Assembly (NCBI GenBank): GCA_028751875.1
Contig: CM054153.1
Span: 25,875,002-25,939,001 of the forward strand
DNA length: 64,000 bases
Direction: 5' to 3'
Source: Rapana venosa
Lineage: Eukaryota > Mollusca > Gastropoda > Neogastropoda > Muricidae
The position numbers were made by a program, and so were the translations under genes. The notes under the pieces are model-generated. The model was not told where the DNA came from and searched no databases. It saw only the letters and a list, made by a program, of their open reading frames with translations. Positions within the stretch are counted from its first letter, which is position 1; each line of letters begins with the position of its first letter. Shown here piece by piece: positions 31,739 to 44,597 of the stretch.

Positions 31739-32030
31739 TGGCAGGGGAGATAGCCTAGTGGTTAGAGTGTTGCGCTCATGATCTGATGACACAGATTTGA
31801 GTTACCACCAAGGCGCCTGTTTGAAGTTATTTTTCTTGATCAGTAGCGACTCCACTCCCCTGAAGGTCCTTCGGATGTGACTTTAAACTGAGGTCTTGTG
31901 TGCAAACACATGCAGAACATCTTGCGTACATGAAAAAAAACCTCTTCTGCCTTTCAGAAGAGTGGGCCATCTTGTGCCAGTAGAACTGGATGACAAAATG
32001 CAAAACGCACTGTGTGCACACACTGACACA
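31739..32030 (+). mobile_element. tRNA-derived SINE, family B (copy A)
   Basis: It starts with 'ggggagatagcctagtggtt', an A-box-like tRNA head, then a weak B box ('gatttgagttacc'). The family B body follows ('agcgactccactcccctgaa', 'gcagaacatcttgcgtacat', 'gtgggccatcttgtgccagt'). It ends near 32030 without the 3' hairpin seen at 54201-54542. No coding capacity. Confidence 0.8.
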
Positions 32031-32204
32031 GGTATCGTTTTAGACCCATCGGAAAGCACCTTACATAATGGTGGAAAAACAGTTGTATTATTAATTTTTA
32101 TTACCCAAAATTTCACCCAGAAACGCACACACACAGACCCGAGTAAAGAATATTAATTTAAGGGGTAAAAAGTAAAGAGAGAAAAAAAAAAGGCTGGAAA
32201 GTAA

Positions 32205-32380
32205 ATGTTTAGGGGGAAAAAATGTGTGCGAGAGAGTGAGTGTGTTGTGTGTGTGTGCGCACATGCATGCATGTATTTTTTGCGCACATGCATGCATGTG
32301 CACACACAATGTGCATGCATCTGTGGAGGAGGGGGAGGGGAAGGGGAAAGGGAGGTGCATGCGTGTGTGTGCATTTTGAC
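32205..32380. repeat. GT/CA-rich tract with repeated 'gcgcacatgcatgcatgt'
   Basis: Alternating purine-pyrimidine DNA with 'gcgcacatgcatgcatgt' twice about 30 bases apart, then a G-rich stretch. Several overlapping His/Cys-rich frames here are repeat artefacts. Confidence 0.8.
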
Positions 32381-32664
32381 ATTAACCCTGACACACAGCA
32401 TAACATAATTTAATACATCTCAACCAACTCATAATTAGACAAGTTTTTATTCGGGTCAAGGGCATAATTACTTACTAAAAGTTACTTGTTCTTGTAAACT
32501 TGTAAGTTGTGCACATTCATGCTAGAGATAAGTACTACTTGTCTTACTGTCTGTTAGAATGTATTAACGTGGAATGATGAGCATAATCTAACAGGTGTGT
32601 AACGTGTCATTTATCATTCGATTCATTGTCATGTGGGAGTGTTCTAAAGCACATAATAAATGGG

Positions 32665-32667
<3 letters not shown>

Positions 32668-32744
<77 letters not shown>

Positions 32745-32775
32745 TTGTGTGTGTGCGTGTGCGCGCACACGTGCA
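32668..32775. repeat. (AT)n followed by (GT)n microsatellite
   Basis: About 55 bases of AT, then GT dinucleotides with GCGCGC. The number of repeats differs from the duplicate at 47307-47405. Confidence 0.95.
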
Positions 32776-33269
32776 TGCTTTCCCTCTGTGTGCGTGTAAA
32801 AAAAAGAGAAAGAAAAGGGAGAAAAAGAGAATGCACGGTACATGTATAGCTGTGCAGGAATGCAGTGTATCACCATCACCAAGTTTATCATTCTTAAGTT
32901 TTTAATAAATTGACATTCACAAACATCATTCTTACATTTTGAATATTTAATTGACATAATATTTTAAGGACCTTTTCTCATGTTTCATTGAACCCGTATT
33001 CAGAGTACGTAGATCATCATGATAAAATGCATACTCAACTTTACTCTTGTGCATTTCATTTAAATGTAACCTATCACTGACATTAGTACCAATCATTTTC
33101 ATGAATGGGGCATCATTTCTTCTGCTTAAAAATTAATCTGATTTGATTGCTTTGAACTCATAATCACGTGAAATAAAACATTCTTTATGAAAATAAACTC
33201 ATACATGCACACACCTGCACACACAAGCACACATACACGCATTTGATCATCTAATTAAAATTACAACAC

Positions 33270-35300
33270 AAATTAAACATCAGTTGCTACTAGAACTAGT
33301 AGAAGACAAAACGTACTTGCAACTTAAACCAACTTTCTTTGATGTAAAAAAAGTCTAAGACAAGTCTGGCATGAAAAGCTACTCTGAGATTAATTGGGCT
33401 TTTCAGGTTGCATATATAATTACTTTAAAGCATTTTTTAAGTGAAAGGTCCATTCAAACAAAAGTAGGAAGCGCGTATTCTCAAATTAGGGCCTCTTCAC
33501 ATGGGAATTCCGCAAGGATCTGTTATACTATAGCCCCAATATTTGTTTAATATTTTGACCTTTGATCTTTCTAAGCCGTTATCTAAAAATGTTGGAGTTG
33601 TGCAGTACATAGATGATATCTGCATGTGGATGAAAGTGAATCTTAAAAAAAGCACTCCTCGTACGTCTTTAAATCATATTAAAAAGATGTATCAAACTGA
33701 GCTTGATAAAAAATTAAAATTAATGCATACATGCTTGAAAATGGGTTATCCCTTTCTTCAGAAAAAACTCATATGATGCTTTTCAATTCAGGGCATAATC
33801 CAGATTTTCTCCCAGTTTTTAAATTAAAAAATAAATCTGTAAATTAATATACACAAGTTGTAAAATTTTTAGGGGTCTTACATCTAAACTGACTTGGAAT
33901 CATCATACAGAGTATATATAATACTAACAAAAGGCCAGAACAAGTTCAAACTTTTTGAAGATTGTGAGTAGGCAACTCATACCCTTTTACACCTAGCAAC
34001 ATCTTTGGTTTGTTCAAAATCAACATATGCACAAGAAATTTTCTTCTCTGCTCCAAAATATCTATTAAAAAACTACAAAGCGTAGATAGCAAAGCTGCAA
34101 ACTTGCACTGGGTGTGGCGGCTCATACTGCCGAATTGGAATGTTGCCTTTTAAATCACAAATGAAGCTTGCTTCAGCTAAATACATCTTGAGAAATCATA
34201 CAAATCAAATTCAATATGCCAGTACTTGATTTAAAGGCTGAATCCCATTATCCCAAAAGAGCAAAAACAATAAGTTCTTTAAACTCCGATAGGGAGCTTC
34301 ACATCTGATCTGTTTGAAAAATCAGGTGTAAATAAAATTTTTAAAATGTTGCTCGATTGTCGCTCAGCGTTATTCCTCCACGGGAGCTTAACATCGCCAA
34401 ATTTGACATAGACTATGCTGACCTTAAAAAAGGATGATGGGCCTGTCCTGTCGGCCTTTGTTAGATCTCATCTACGTGAAAATTTATAATATCTTTTGAA
34501 AATCTATACAGACTATTCTGTACTTGATAGTAATGTTGCAGGTGCTGATTTGTAATTCCAGCTATGAAAATTGAAAGTCTTATTACATTGGAAAAGACCT
34601 TCTATTTTCTCAGCTGAGCTTGTTGCAATTGTGATGGCGTTAAACTTCCTGCTTAATTTCCTTTCATGTGTAAAAGCTTACAAGTATTATTTATTCTGTT
34701 TGGGATTCCAAGTCTGTTCTACAGTCTTTACAATCCTTTAAAGTCTAATATAAGAGGTGAGATTGTGACTGAAATTGTTCATATTAATTCGTTTTTTGTC
34801 TATACATAGAAACCCTGTATACAATTTTGCTGGATTCCATCCCATTGTGGTCTTTGGAAAACGAATGGGCAGTTTCACAGTTAAAAGGGGTGCAATGAAC
34901 AAAGAAAATTCCATCAAAATGCAAATTCCACTGTCTTTACAAGGGGGATGTTGTCTTCTAAAAAAGACTTGCTGGATCAGTTTGGCATTCCATATCATGA
35001 AACTTATTAAAAAAGGATGTGCAAGACCTAAGTCAACAAAGTCTAAATACAAAGATTTCTCTGTTCAGAACAATTGTGTCAAAGACATTTGACAATTCTG
35101 ATATACAGACTAAGGCTCGATGCTCTCAAAATGACTCGATGCTCTCAAAATGAAATTCAGTCAAAAAGTGTCAGATTTACACCACAACGTGTTATGTTTT
35201 ATTGTGATCAGTTGAAAACCTTTTTTTGCCGGCTTGTTTCTACACAGACTCTGCTAGTTTATCCCACACGACATTTTTTTTTTGATAAATCTTAAAAAGC
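33270..35300 (+). mobile_element. Decayed I/Jockey-type LINE with RNase H domain (copy A)
   Basis: Plus-strand fragments in several frames reconstruct the end of a LINE polyprotein: an RT stretch 'FFDVKK...VWH' (about 33335-33375), GIPQGS (33504-33521), and the catalytic YIDD (33606-33617). A thumb-like region follows, with SKACKLALGVPAHTAEIGML in copy B. Then comes an RNase H domain beginning 'IYTDYSVLD' (about 34500), with 'SAELVAIVMALNFL', a DSK motif and 'WIPSHCGLW' (about 34830). RNase H is found in the I, R1, LOA and related groups, so this is a different lineage from the RTE-like element at 22049. A two-base insertion after GIPQGSVI and several stops are present in both copies of the block, so the element was dead before the block was assembled twice. 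Confidence 0.82.
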
Positions 35301-35404
35301 TAGAAATAGTGAAAGGCTTGAGTAAGAGTACAGTCGGTCAATTTTTATAAAAGATTTTTGCTGTTCCTATCAAATTTGATTCCGTTGATTTTTAGCTGAT
35401 GTAG

Positions 35405-35590
35405 AGAATACAGTACCTAGCACAACACACATACACACAGAGGCATACACCACACATACAAACATGTGCACGCCCCGCACACTCACAAACACTATACACA
35501 AATATGCACACAGATCTATACACATGTTTCTCTCTCTCCTCACATACACACAAACCCCACACACTCACATACACACACGAGCACAACATT
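35405..35590. repeat. (CA)n-rich microsatellite
   Basis: CA-rich sequence with 'acacactcacatacacacac' blocks. The Cys/Val-rich minus-strand frames here are artefacts. Confidence 0.85.
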
Positions 35591-35687
35591 TGTCTAATAT
35601 CACATAATCTGAAAAGACGTTAAATTAAAGAAAAAATTACACCCAAACACACAGAGGAAAAAAAAAACTGAAAAACTTCCAACTCAC

Positions 35688-35752
35688 ATCAGTGGTGCTC
35701 TTGGTACGTCCAAATTTATTGAGGAAGAGGTTGCGCACCTTTTCGACGACAT
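35688..35752 (-). CDS. RAI14/UACA-like gene, coding exon 1 (copy A, frameshifted)
   Basis: Duplicate of 50324-50389. The minus-strand reading is ATG TCG TCG, then a run of four A before GG where copy B has five. This single missing base puts everything after codon 3 out of frame. The donor GTGAGT is intact. The sequence lies within 300 bases of the end of the contig, where the consensus becomes poor. I treat it as a damaged second representation of the same exon. Confidence 0.6.
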
Positions 35753-36000
35753 GATGGCAATTGGCACTCACCAGATAGAAGGCACGGCGCAAGCACACAG
35801 TGGTTTACTCTTCCATGACATGTATAAACACACAGCCGTGAAACTTCTCGCAGTGGTCACATCAGCCACACAAAAAAGATTGTCCAGATCCCCCCACCCC
35901 AACACAAACCCTTCATAAAAAAACTGCTATTTCTCACTGTCGTTTTTTACAGTTAGTCCTCTGCCAAAAAATTTTTGCCGTTATCGGACTGGTCCTGGAA

Positions 36001-36500
36001 NNNNNNNNNNNNNNNNNNNNNNNNNNNNNNNNNNNNNNNNNNNNNNNNNNNNNNNNNNNNNNNNNNNNNNNNNNNNNNNNNNNNNNNNNNNNNNNNNNNN
36101 NNNNNNNNNNNNNNNNNNNNNNNNNNNNNNNNNNNNNNNNNNNNNNNNNNNNNNNNNNNNNNNNNNNNNNNNNNNNNNNNNNNNNNNNNNNNNNNNNNNN
36201 NNNNNNNNNNNNNNNNNNNNNNNNNNNNNNNNNNNNNNNNNNNNNNNNNNNNNNNNNNNNNNNNNNNNNNNNNNNNNNNNNNNNNNNNNNNNNNNNNNNN
36301 NNNNNNNNNNNNNNNNNNNNNNNNNNNNNNNNNNNNNNNNNNNNNNNNNNNNNNNNNNNNNNNNNNNNNNNNNNNNNNNNNNNNNNNNNNNNNNNNNNNN
36401 NNNNNNNNNNNNNNNNNNNNNNNNNNNNNNNNNNNNNNNNNNNNNNNNNNNNNNNNNNNNNNNNNNNNNNNNNNNNNNNNNNNNNNNNNNNNNNNNNNNN
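36001..36500. other. Scaffold gap of exactly 500 N
   Basis: A round-number gap placed between two contigs. The sequence on the left ends at a point equivalent to about 50665, and the sequence on the right begins at a point equivalent to 21970. The gap therefore joins two contigs that overlap by about 14 kb. All frames of X residues here are meaningless. Confidence 0.97.
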
Positions 36501-36577
36501 CCAACAGCGGGGCCCAAAGAAAAGTCTTAAAAATGTAGTTTCTTATATTTTTCTCTTTTTAAAATTCTAAAACATTT

Positions 36578-39500
36578 AAATCATCAATCCCTTTTGGCCT
36601 TTTTTGGCATTTAAGGGCAGAAAAAAAAAGTTCTCCCCCCTTTTTTGTCCGGGGCCAGTTCTAAAGGGTTTCCCCCCTTTTTTGGGAAGGTCTTCACCCT
36701 CTGCTTCAACAGTCTGACCCCCAAGTGTTCTTGGGTCGTTCTTTTGTTTTTTTTCCCTTTGGGTTTCCGTGGGAGGGCTTCGGTCGGGGGGGCGATTTTT
36801 CCCCTGTTCCTGACGGCAGATATCCCCTACCCACCCCCATCCCCTATGATGTTTATGTTGCCCATGCTTCTGTTGCAAAGGGAAAAAATTTTTTGGGTTT
36901 GGAGGGGGTCTCAGGCCGAAGTGGGAAAGGGATTTTTCTGAGATTCTTAGTGGAAGGGGGATAGTTTGTTAGGCCCTTTTCAGTAAACCCTCCAAAACCC
37001 CGGGGCCGTACAAAAGGGGGGAAAAAGTACACGTTTTGGGTTAAAGTTTAGTTTGGTTCGGGTGTTTGAACTGGGACCATTTCCCCCATTGTTAAATTTT
37101 CCCTATAAGCATTTCTTCCCTTTCCCTAATGGGGGTTCTTGATGTCGCGGGCCTGCCCCCCGTAAATTCCAAAACAGTGCCCCCCGAGGTATGCAACCCC
37201 TTCATTTGGGGGAAAATTCTTTCCATTCACCGTGACCGGGGGGGGGTTTGAATTTCGTGCATCACCCCTTTGTCTTCTTTGCCTGTTTTTTCGGGCCCTA
37301 CTTGCTGTGTAAAAGTTTTGAAAAGGGGATGTTTTCTTTTAGTAAGGGAATTTTTGGGGGAAAATTTTTTTTGGGGGAAGGGGGCAGTGCCAGATGTCGA
37401 AAAAATCTGGGCCCTCAAGCGTTGAAAAGGGGGGTCCACTGTTTCCCTCGTGACTGGCACTTTTGTTTGTCTCATCCCCCCAAAAATTGGGGCAGGTTTA
37501 AAGAAAGGGTAAAGGGGGCCCCTTGCCCTGACCCCAATTTTGTAAAACTAAAACTTTTTTTTGCTGTTTCCTACTCTGAAAGTGAATTTGTTTGAAAAGG
37601 GGCTTTTAATGACTTGGATAATCCCCTGGGGGAATTTCTATATGTGGAGTAGGGCCATTAACATTTTCTCGATAAATGCGTAAAAGGGTTTTTTTAAAAA
37701 TTCAAAACGAAGTTGATTACAGCTGAAACTGTTCATGATTTTTCGGCAGGGTGAAGATCTGGTCTTTTGCATCAAATTCCCATGGTCTAAAACCTCCCTT
37801 TTCCCTTTTCTGAGTTTTTTGTCCACGCCCTGGATTGGGCCCCGTGATGTTCTTTGCCAGAATCTTGCGGGGAATCAGATAGCAAGTGTTTCCCTCCCCG
37901 GTTTTTTTTAAAAATTGTTCAGGGCTCCTTTTTTGGGGATTTTCAGAAGACCCCTTCTGCCCAATCGATGGTAGCTTTTTCCTCCCCCATTTTGCTGAAA
38001 AAGAGTGGCTTTTTAGAACTTTAGATGAAAATTCTGGATCGGGCCTTTGGGAAAATTTTCTGCGTGGGGTTTGTCCTGGCCAGGGGCTTTTCCATTTTTA
38101 AAGAAAAGCTGATTGTGTAAATCTCTTCCTTTTTTGGGTTTGTGGAGTTCAATTAAATTCAGCATCAGGACCCTTGTCCCATCTCCTCTTTTTTTGGGGG
38201 GTTTGGTCTTTTGAGAACTTCGTTTAAATGTTTGCCCATTTTGGGCATCTTGTTTGCTTCTGTGGTAATTTTTTGGGCCCTTGTTTATCTGGGATTCGTG
38301 TTTGGGTGTTGCTCCGGTACTTGCCCTGACAGTTTAGTTTTTTTAAAATTTTACCTTTTCCTTTTTTCCCCCTTTTGGCGGCGGCCTCCTCTGCTTGTCT
38401 TGCAAAAATCCCCCATGTAGGTACGCTTGTTTTTTCTTGCATTTCTTCAATTTTTTGTTTGCTTCTTGTTGTTGTTTGTACCTCTCTTTTTATCCCCCTT
38501 GACTTTGTCTCAAAGTTTTTTCGTTCTCAATGGCTTGCCAGGTGTCTGCTGTAATCCACCTTTTTTTCTTCCCCCTGTCCTGTCCTTAGCACGTTTTCCG
38601 GGCTTGTGTGTGGGCTGTCCTGACTTGTTTCCACATAGGGGTTTATATTTGTCCCGGGGCAGGAGGGGGGTAGTTTTCGTATCCACCGGCTTGGACTTGT
38701 TTTGACTGGAGGGGGAAAGCACTCTTTACTTTTGGGGTTGCGCAGCTTTTCCAAAATTAAAAGTTGTTGGCCTTGGGGTTTTCCCCGATCCATTTTTTTT
38801 CAGCTTCACTTTTTGGGTTTTCGTGACAAAGGGGGAGATCACTGCCAACACGGGTCCCCCCCTTAAATTTTACATCTAGGAGCGATCTCCTCTATGTCCC
38901 ATTGATCATCAGGTGGTTTAATGGTTTTTGTCTCTTTCCCTTTTTGGGGGGGCCCAGGTAAGCTTGTGGATCTCAGGGTGTGCAAATAATGTCCCCCCAA
39001 AGGCCCCGGGTTTTTTTGTCAGCAGAAATTTTTACCAATTTTTTCTGTTTCATTTTTGCTGCCCCATCCTTTTTTCCCAAAGGCCTTTCTTTATTTGGGG
39101 TTGTCTTTTTCCGACTTTTGCATTTGGTCACCCCTCACTATTTTCCCCATGTTTGGTTTGGTTTTGTTTTCCATTTAAAAACCCGTAATTTTTTCATAAA
39201 AAAGTATTTGTTTTCTTCTCCACGGGCGTTGGGTTTGGGGCATAGCACTGTATGTTTGTGGTTTTGCATGCTAACCTTTTTATTCTTATCCCATAAACCC
39301 GCTGATTTATAGGTTTCCCCTCCATCAGGGATTTCTCCTTTCCTTTTTTCATGATAATTTCAAATCCCTCAAGGTGTTGGCTGTCATCTCTACCACTGTA
39401 CAGCACTGTCTCTCCTGTGCTGGCTCTGTATTTGCCTGATCCTGTCCATCGGCTTTCACTGATTCCGAGAATATGCAAATTGTAGCGTCTCATCTCTGCT

Positions 39501-39869
39501 GTAACTTGCGCTAGTTTTCCTGTTTCAAACATGGTTCTCACATTCCAGAATCCTATTTTGGTCTTATTTTTGGCACTTAAGACTTCCATCTTCCTGTCAG
39601 TGGCTTCCTTTCGGCTTTCACCACTGACATTCATACAAGCGTCTTCTGATGACTCTGGAAGCCCGTCACACCCAGTATTGTTTATTTCTTTTGTTGCTGT
39701 TTCCATAACAAATGGTTTTTTACAGAACAGGGTTGTTAGCCCTGTGTCTAACCCCCTACCTGGGGGAAGGGTTCCACCTTAGTCGCCTTTTCAACATGCC
39801 TGGTTGGAGGGCAGAGATACTATTCTTGCGATGCTGGCTTTGCAAGCATACCCTGGGAGTCCCATGGGG
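36578..39869 (-). mobile_element. RTE/CFDP2-like LINE (copy B)
   Basis: The same insertion as 22049-25237, with exact 12-bp target duplications 'tctaaaacattt' at 36566-36577 and 39870-39881. The 5' part is better here: one frame (39706-39194) runs from METATKEINN through the endonuclease motifs GFWNVRTM and GISESRWTGSG to AIIM-like sequence, about 170 codons. The RT and C-terminal parts (36580-39200) are heavily corrupted by homopolymer errors, whereas copy A is cleaner there. The two copies are complementary in quality. Confidence 0.85.
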
Positions 39870-40289
39870 TCTAAAACATTTGTAAAACCAAAAAACTGGG
39901 TGAGTGGAGGTTTTGCACGGCTGCTCTAAACAGGAAAAACCCGACTCTTTAGTTTGCGGCTGGCACTTTCGCTCCGTAACCTAAATACCATCTAGCTGCT
40001 ATCTAGGCACCGCGCGGTCAGGGGTCCAAGTCCAGCGTCTCGCGGTGCCAGCACACATTCCTTCTTTGCTGTCTATTAGCGACTGGGCGAATTTTTATTT
40101 GAAAGGCTTATTTATCATTCGCTGCTGGATGTCCTACTTGATTTGTACAGTACTCATACTTTAGTGAACAAAACTTTAATACCTGCTTTACTTGTTTGTG
40201 GTGACGGTTGTACAGCTAATTAGGTTAACTAATTTTAAACATTTTTTTACAAACACGGTGTTTCCCAAGAAACGAAGGGCTGAGTGTTT

Positions 40290-40423
40290 GTGGTGGTGTG
40301 CTCTCTCTCCTCTCTGCTCTCTCTATCTCTCTCTCTCTGCGTGTGTGTGTGTGTGTGTGTGTGTGGGTGTGGTGGTAGGTAAGTAAGTAAGTCTTCAGAC
40401 AACCCAAAGGGAAGGAGGAGATA

Positions 40424-40454
<31 letters not shown>

Positions 40455-40712
40455 GGGAGGGAGAGGGAGAGAGAGGGGAGAGGGAGAGAGAGAGAGAGAG
40501 AGGGGGGGAGAGATCTACTTTGTGTGAATGTGTGTGTGTGTGTGTGCGTCCCTGCATGCATGCGTGTGTGTGTGCGTTATTGTGTGTGGTGTGCGGGGAT
40601 TGAGTGTGCGTGCGTGCGTGGGCGCGCGTGTGTGCGTTTGCGCGTGGTGTGTGTTCGCGCACACGTGTGTGCGTGCGTGTATGTGTATGTGCCCGTGTAT
40701 GCATGTGTGAAC

Positions 40713-40747
<35 letters not shown>

Positions 40748-41020
40748 GGGCCACAACACCTACATGTGCCAGGTGCTTCCTGGCTGTGTGTCAGTTTCAA
40801 GTTGTTAATTTTCTCAAGCACATGTGTGCCGTGCGCATCTTCTTGTAGTTACATGTGTGTGGTGTGCACACGCACGCGTGTATGAGTGTGCGTGCGCGCG
40901 TATGTGTGAGTATAGGGTATGCGTACATGTATTTATGCCATTTTGTGTGTGTGTGTATGTTTGTCTGCTTGTGTGAGTATGTGTGTGTGTGCACGTGCGC
41001 TCATGTGTGTGTGTTTATTT
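40290..41020. repeat. Compound microsatellite (copy B)
   Basis: Counterpart of 25655-26390: (CT)n, GT run, about 33 G, (GA)n and a long TG/CG alternating tract. Tract lengths differ from copy A, as expected for error-prone repeats. Confidence 0.9.
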
Positions 41021-41021
41021 A

Positions 41022-41135
41022 TTTTGCTTATTCTTTTATTTCAAGGATAATGGAATAAGCACTCATGTGCTTTTTTAAAAATCTAGTTCCCGTGTATATG
41101 CAGTTTTGTAAATTTTGTCATCCGTTTTGTGTGTG
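41022..41135 (-). mobile_element. 3' fragment of SINE family B (copy B)
   Basis: Counterpart of 26391-26505, with the same 'gcactcatgtgc' hairpin and 'cagttttgtaaattttgtca' segment. Confidence 0.7.
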
Positions 41136-42248
41136 TGTTTTCTTTCCGCTGTTTTTTTTGGTGTTGCTTTGATGTCAAAGTGTAGGCCTGTGTGCAATTT
41201 GTTGTGTGTGTTGTTTTTTTTACACAACACAGGACTGATAAGTAGATAAACATTTGATCACAACAATTTCTTAACAGGATCAGAAAATGCTTTTTGAATA
41301 GTATCAGAAACATCAGTGAAATAAAAACCTGAGCTATTTGTGAGGTATCTTGGCTTGATGACAGTATAGGATACTGACAAGACATTTGTTTTCTACTGTG
41401 TTCTCGGGGTTATAATTATGAGCTGTACTGGAATTGGTTCATGAACAAACTTTCAGCTGTAGCAAGGATACCACTAAAAGCTGATGAAACAGTAGACTGT
41501 GTACGTGCTGTAACGCCTGACCAGCAGGAGTGTTTATAGAGAAGTCAGAAAGCTGACACTAATGACAGCGGCAGACTCTCTCCCCACACTCCTCCATCAC
41601 CCTGCCTCTCACGGCACTGGCCTTGCGCGGTAGCCGCTACGGTGTGTTTATTTATGGCCTCGTCCTGCCAACAGGTTGAATGTAACAGCCCCCCAAAAGG
41701 TTAGTCTGCATGCAGACATATTCAATGTTTTCTCTATGTTCATTGTTTATATAATATAAATATATGCTTTTTTAGGAGAGAGTTAGAAATGTCTGTTTTT
41801 TGTGATTGTGTGTTTCTTCCTGCACCTCTCCTGTTTATCTTCATGTCTGTTTGAACTGCTGTCACATCAACCAGTATGAAAGAAAGTACATGGAGTTTGG
41901 AGTCAAAAGAAAGCTCGTTTAAAGCTCATTTTAAAGAGCGCTTTGCTTGTCATTTTTAAACAATTCAATGTGCAAAGAGGATGTGTGAAAGACACAAGGG
42001 TAATTTATGGCTGAACACGGCTACAGCTGCAAGCGGCTAGTGCTGCCTTTCCTTTTGCCCCGTTTATTTATATCCACGCCCTGCCAGCTGCCAGTCATGA
42101 ACTTTGGCTGGGAAACTAAATGGAGGGTTTGAGAAGCTGTGTTCGAACAACTGCACAGGCTGCAACCTAAGCCACTAATAGCTCTTGTCTTCAGCACTAA
42201 GAGCATGACTTCAGTTGGCTGTCTTGTTATCCGCTCCTTACTCTCACT

Positions 42249-42501
42249 GAAACTGAAATGGTTTGGCCACACAACAAGGCATAACAGCCTGTCAAAGACA
42301 GTCCTGCAGGGAATGGTGGAAGGAGCAAGGAGGCAGGGACGACCACGCAAAAGCTGGATATCCAACATCAAGGAGTGGACCGGCCTCACTGTACCAAACC
42401 TCCTGAAAGCAGCCCAGGACAGAACCATTTGGCGGTCCACTTGCAGCGTCCGTGCGGGTACCCCAACGGTCGTCCTGACCAAGGGATGAGATGAGATGGT
42501 G
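42249..42501 (+). mobile_element. 5'-truncated LINE end (copy B, open frame)
   Basis: Here the C-terminal tail reads in a single frame: LKLKWFGHTTRHNSLSKTVL, GMVEGARRQGRPRKSWISN and onward to a stop just after TPTVVLTKG. Copy A lacks one C ('cagtctgcag' against 'cagtcctgcag') and is shifted. Target duplications 'actctcact' flank it at 42240-42248 and 42502-42510. Confidence 0.85.
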
Positions 42502-42538
42502 ACTCTCACTCACCACCAACGACCACTTCTTAACTCTT

Positions 42539-42833
42539 AATAATAATAATAATGTATGGAATTTATATAGCGCTGAATCTTGTAAAGCAACAAATCAAAG
42601 CGCTCAGATTTTATTTCATACCACTTTAAGTTGAAATTCGGGCTGCTCTCCCCGGGGAGAGCGGGAGAACGCATCGCCACTTAGCGCTGCGCCACCCTTT
42701 CACCCTTTTTTTTTTCTGCAGCTGTATTTGTTTCCCTATCAGAGTGGCTTTTTTCTAAGAATTTTGCCAGGGACAACTCTCTTGTTGCTGTGGGTTTTTT
42801 TTACGTGCGCTAAATAATTACGTGTAACACACG

Positions 42834-42864
<31 letters not shown>

Positions 42865-43000
42865 TAGCGCCCAGACCACCACTCATGGTCTAATGGATGG
42901 GGGAAAAATTTCCGGTTCAAACGGGGTACAAACCGCCGCACACTTCAGACCCGGACTCTTCGCTTTCTAGACAGGCGCGTTACCTCGAGACCACCGATCC
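42539..43000 (-). mobile_element. tRNA-derived SINE, family A (copy B)
   Basis: Counterpart of 27909-28371, with the same head, central palindrome 'ctctccccggggagag' and (ATT)n tail, flanked by 'actctt' on both sides. Confidence 0.85.
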
Positions 43001-44324
43001 ACTCTTCTATATAAACCCTACATTCCTCTGACAACAAATGAAAAAAGTCTTTGTAATCTGCACTGTAAAATACAAAACTCAAAGACATAGACAGCAACTT
43101 ATCAGATAAACTGATACATTTTTCTTCAATATTCACACCATTCCATAATATTTGTTAAAAATACTGCAACAGTCTTAGGTACTGAAGCTGTTTGAATGCT
43201 TCAAAAACATTTTCGGTTATGATCCAGAAGTTCTTAATTAGCTCCCTTTGCATGAGGTGATTGGGAATTACCTCCAATGGAACACGTGACCACAATGAGA
43301 ATAATGATGATACTTGTAATCATCACTGTCAATTCTTAGATGTGATGATTGATGATAATGATCTTTACATTAAGGCACAATAGATCAAAAAATGCTTTGT
43401 GCTGTAGCTCTGGGGATCTTTTTATTAATTGTTATAGCAGTCTCTTCTTTTATTTTGCTTTTCAACAAGTCAATGCTTTCAATAATAACACAAAAAACTT
43501 CATCCACAAAGAAAAGAACTAAAAATCATTGAAACATTTATCAATTATTGTTAATGTTCCCCTTTAGCATATGTTTCAGTGAGTGTAAATATTTTTTAAG
43601 TTATTGAGTGTACTTATTTTTTAAATTATTACTGGAGACATATTACAAAATGAAGAAATTAATTGAATTTCATAGACAAGCCATTCCTTACAGGTGTATT
43701 GGTAAGAAAAAAGTATATGGAAAATTTCCCCCTAAAATCAAATAACCAAACCAAACAATCAAAAGTTCGAATGCGGCTACCTTTAGTTTATGATGGGGAA
43801 AAAATGGCCGCATAATTATATTATGCAAAATCTCACCATCGTTGACCTTTGAAACTGAGGTTCAATGTACAAACAATGCACACAAAACACTTTGCACACA
43901 TGTTAAAAACCCAGCCATCTTTTGTAACAGAGAAGGATAAAAATTTCAACCAGTGGTATGGAACACACACCCAACATGCATTCTGTAACAGGGTGAGGTG
44001 TAGGATCCAGCAGGTTCAACTTGCCAAATATTTGTTTATGGACTGCCTAGCTTTTATTGAAACCACGCTCTAAAATGTTTATAGCTAAAGTCAAGTCATC
44101 TAACGGCCAGTGTTTAAATAACAAAACAAAAAAAAACTATTTCAATTTTCATCAGTCCAATACATGACAATCATGAAAATTTTAAATACTGATCTCAATT
44201 TACTCTCAATTTTCTAAAGTTCATGAGTTTCACATCAATTACAGTAGGGAAAAAAAATAAATAAAAGTACAGTTTTTAAAACAAACTGGCAGTAACAGGC
44301 TGAGAGAGATGGAGGGAGGGAGGG

Positions 44325-44431
<107 letters not shown>

Positions 44432-44597
44432 GACAGAGAGATCTAATCATCTTTCTTTTTTTAAGGGACTTCATACCTGACAAATGACATGAAATATACT
44501 TTAAAACACTCATGCACACACACAAAATGTGTTTTAAAACACACACACACAGACACACAGGCACAGACACACAAAGAGAAAAAGAAGCATCACGTAC

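Larger units (their letters stand above)
42125..43560. repeat. Diverged solitary array unit with nested insertions (copy B)
   Basis: Counterpart of 27494-28925. Nested elements occupy 42249-42501 (LINE 3' end, plus strand) and 42539-43000 (SINE family A, minus strand). Confidence 0.8.

Noticed and set aside
31739..31810. A functional tRNA gene
   Set aside because: Only A-box and weak B-box similarity; no cloverleaf with a proper acceptor stem, and the sequence continues as a SINE body. The same holds for the heads at 28371, 54201, 54980 and 63693.
35953..36538. Frames of unknown residues across the gap
   Set aside because: They consist of N bases only.
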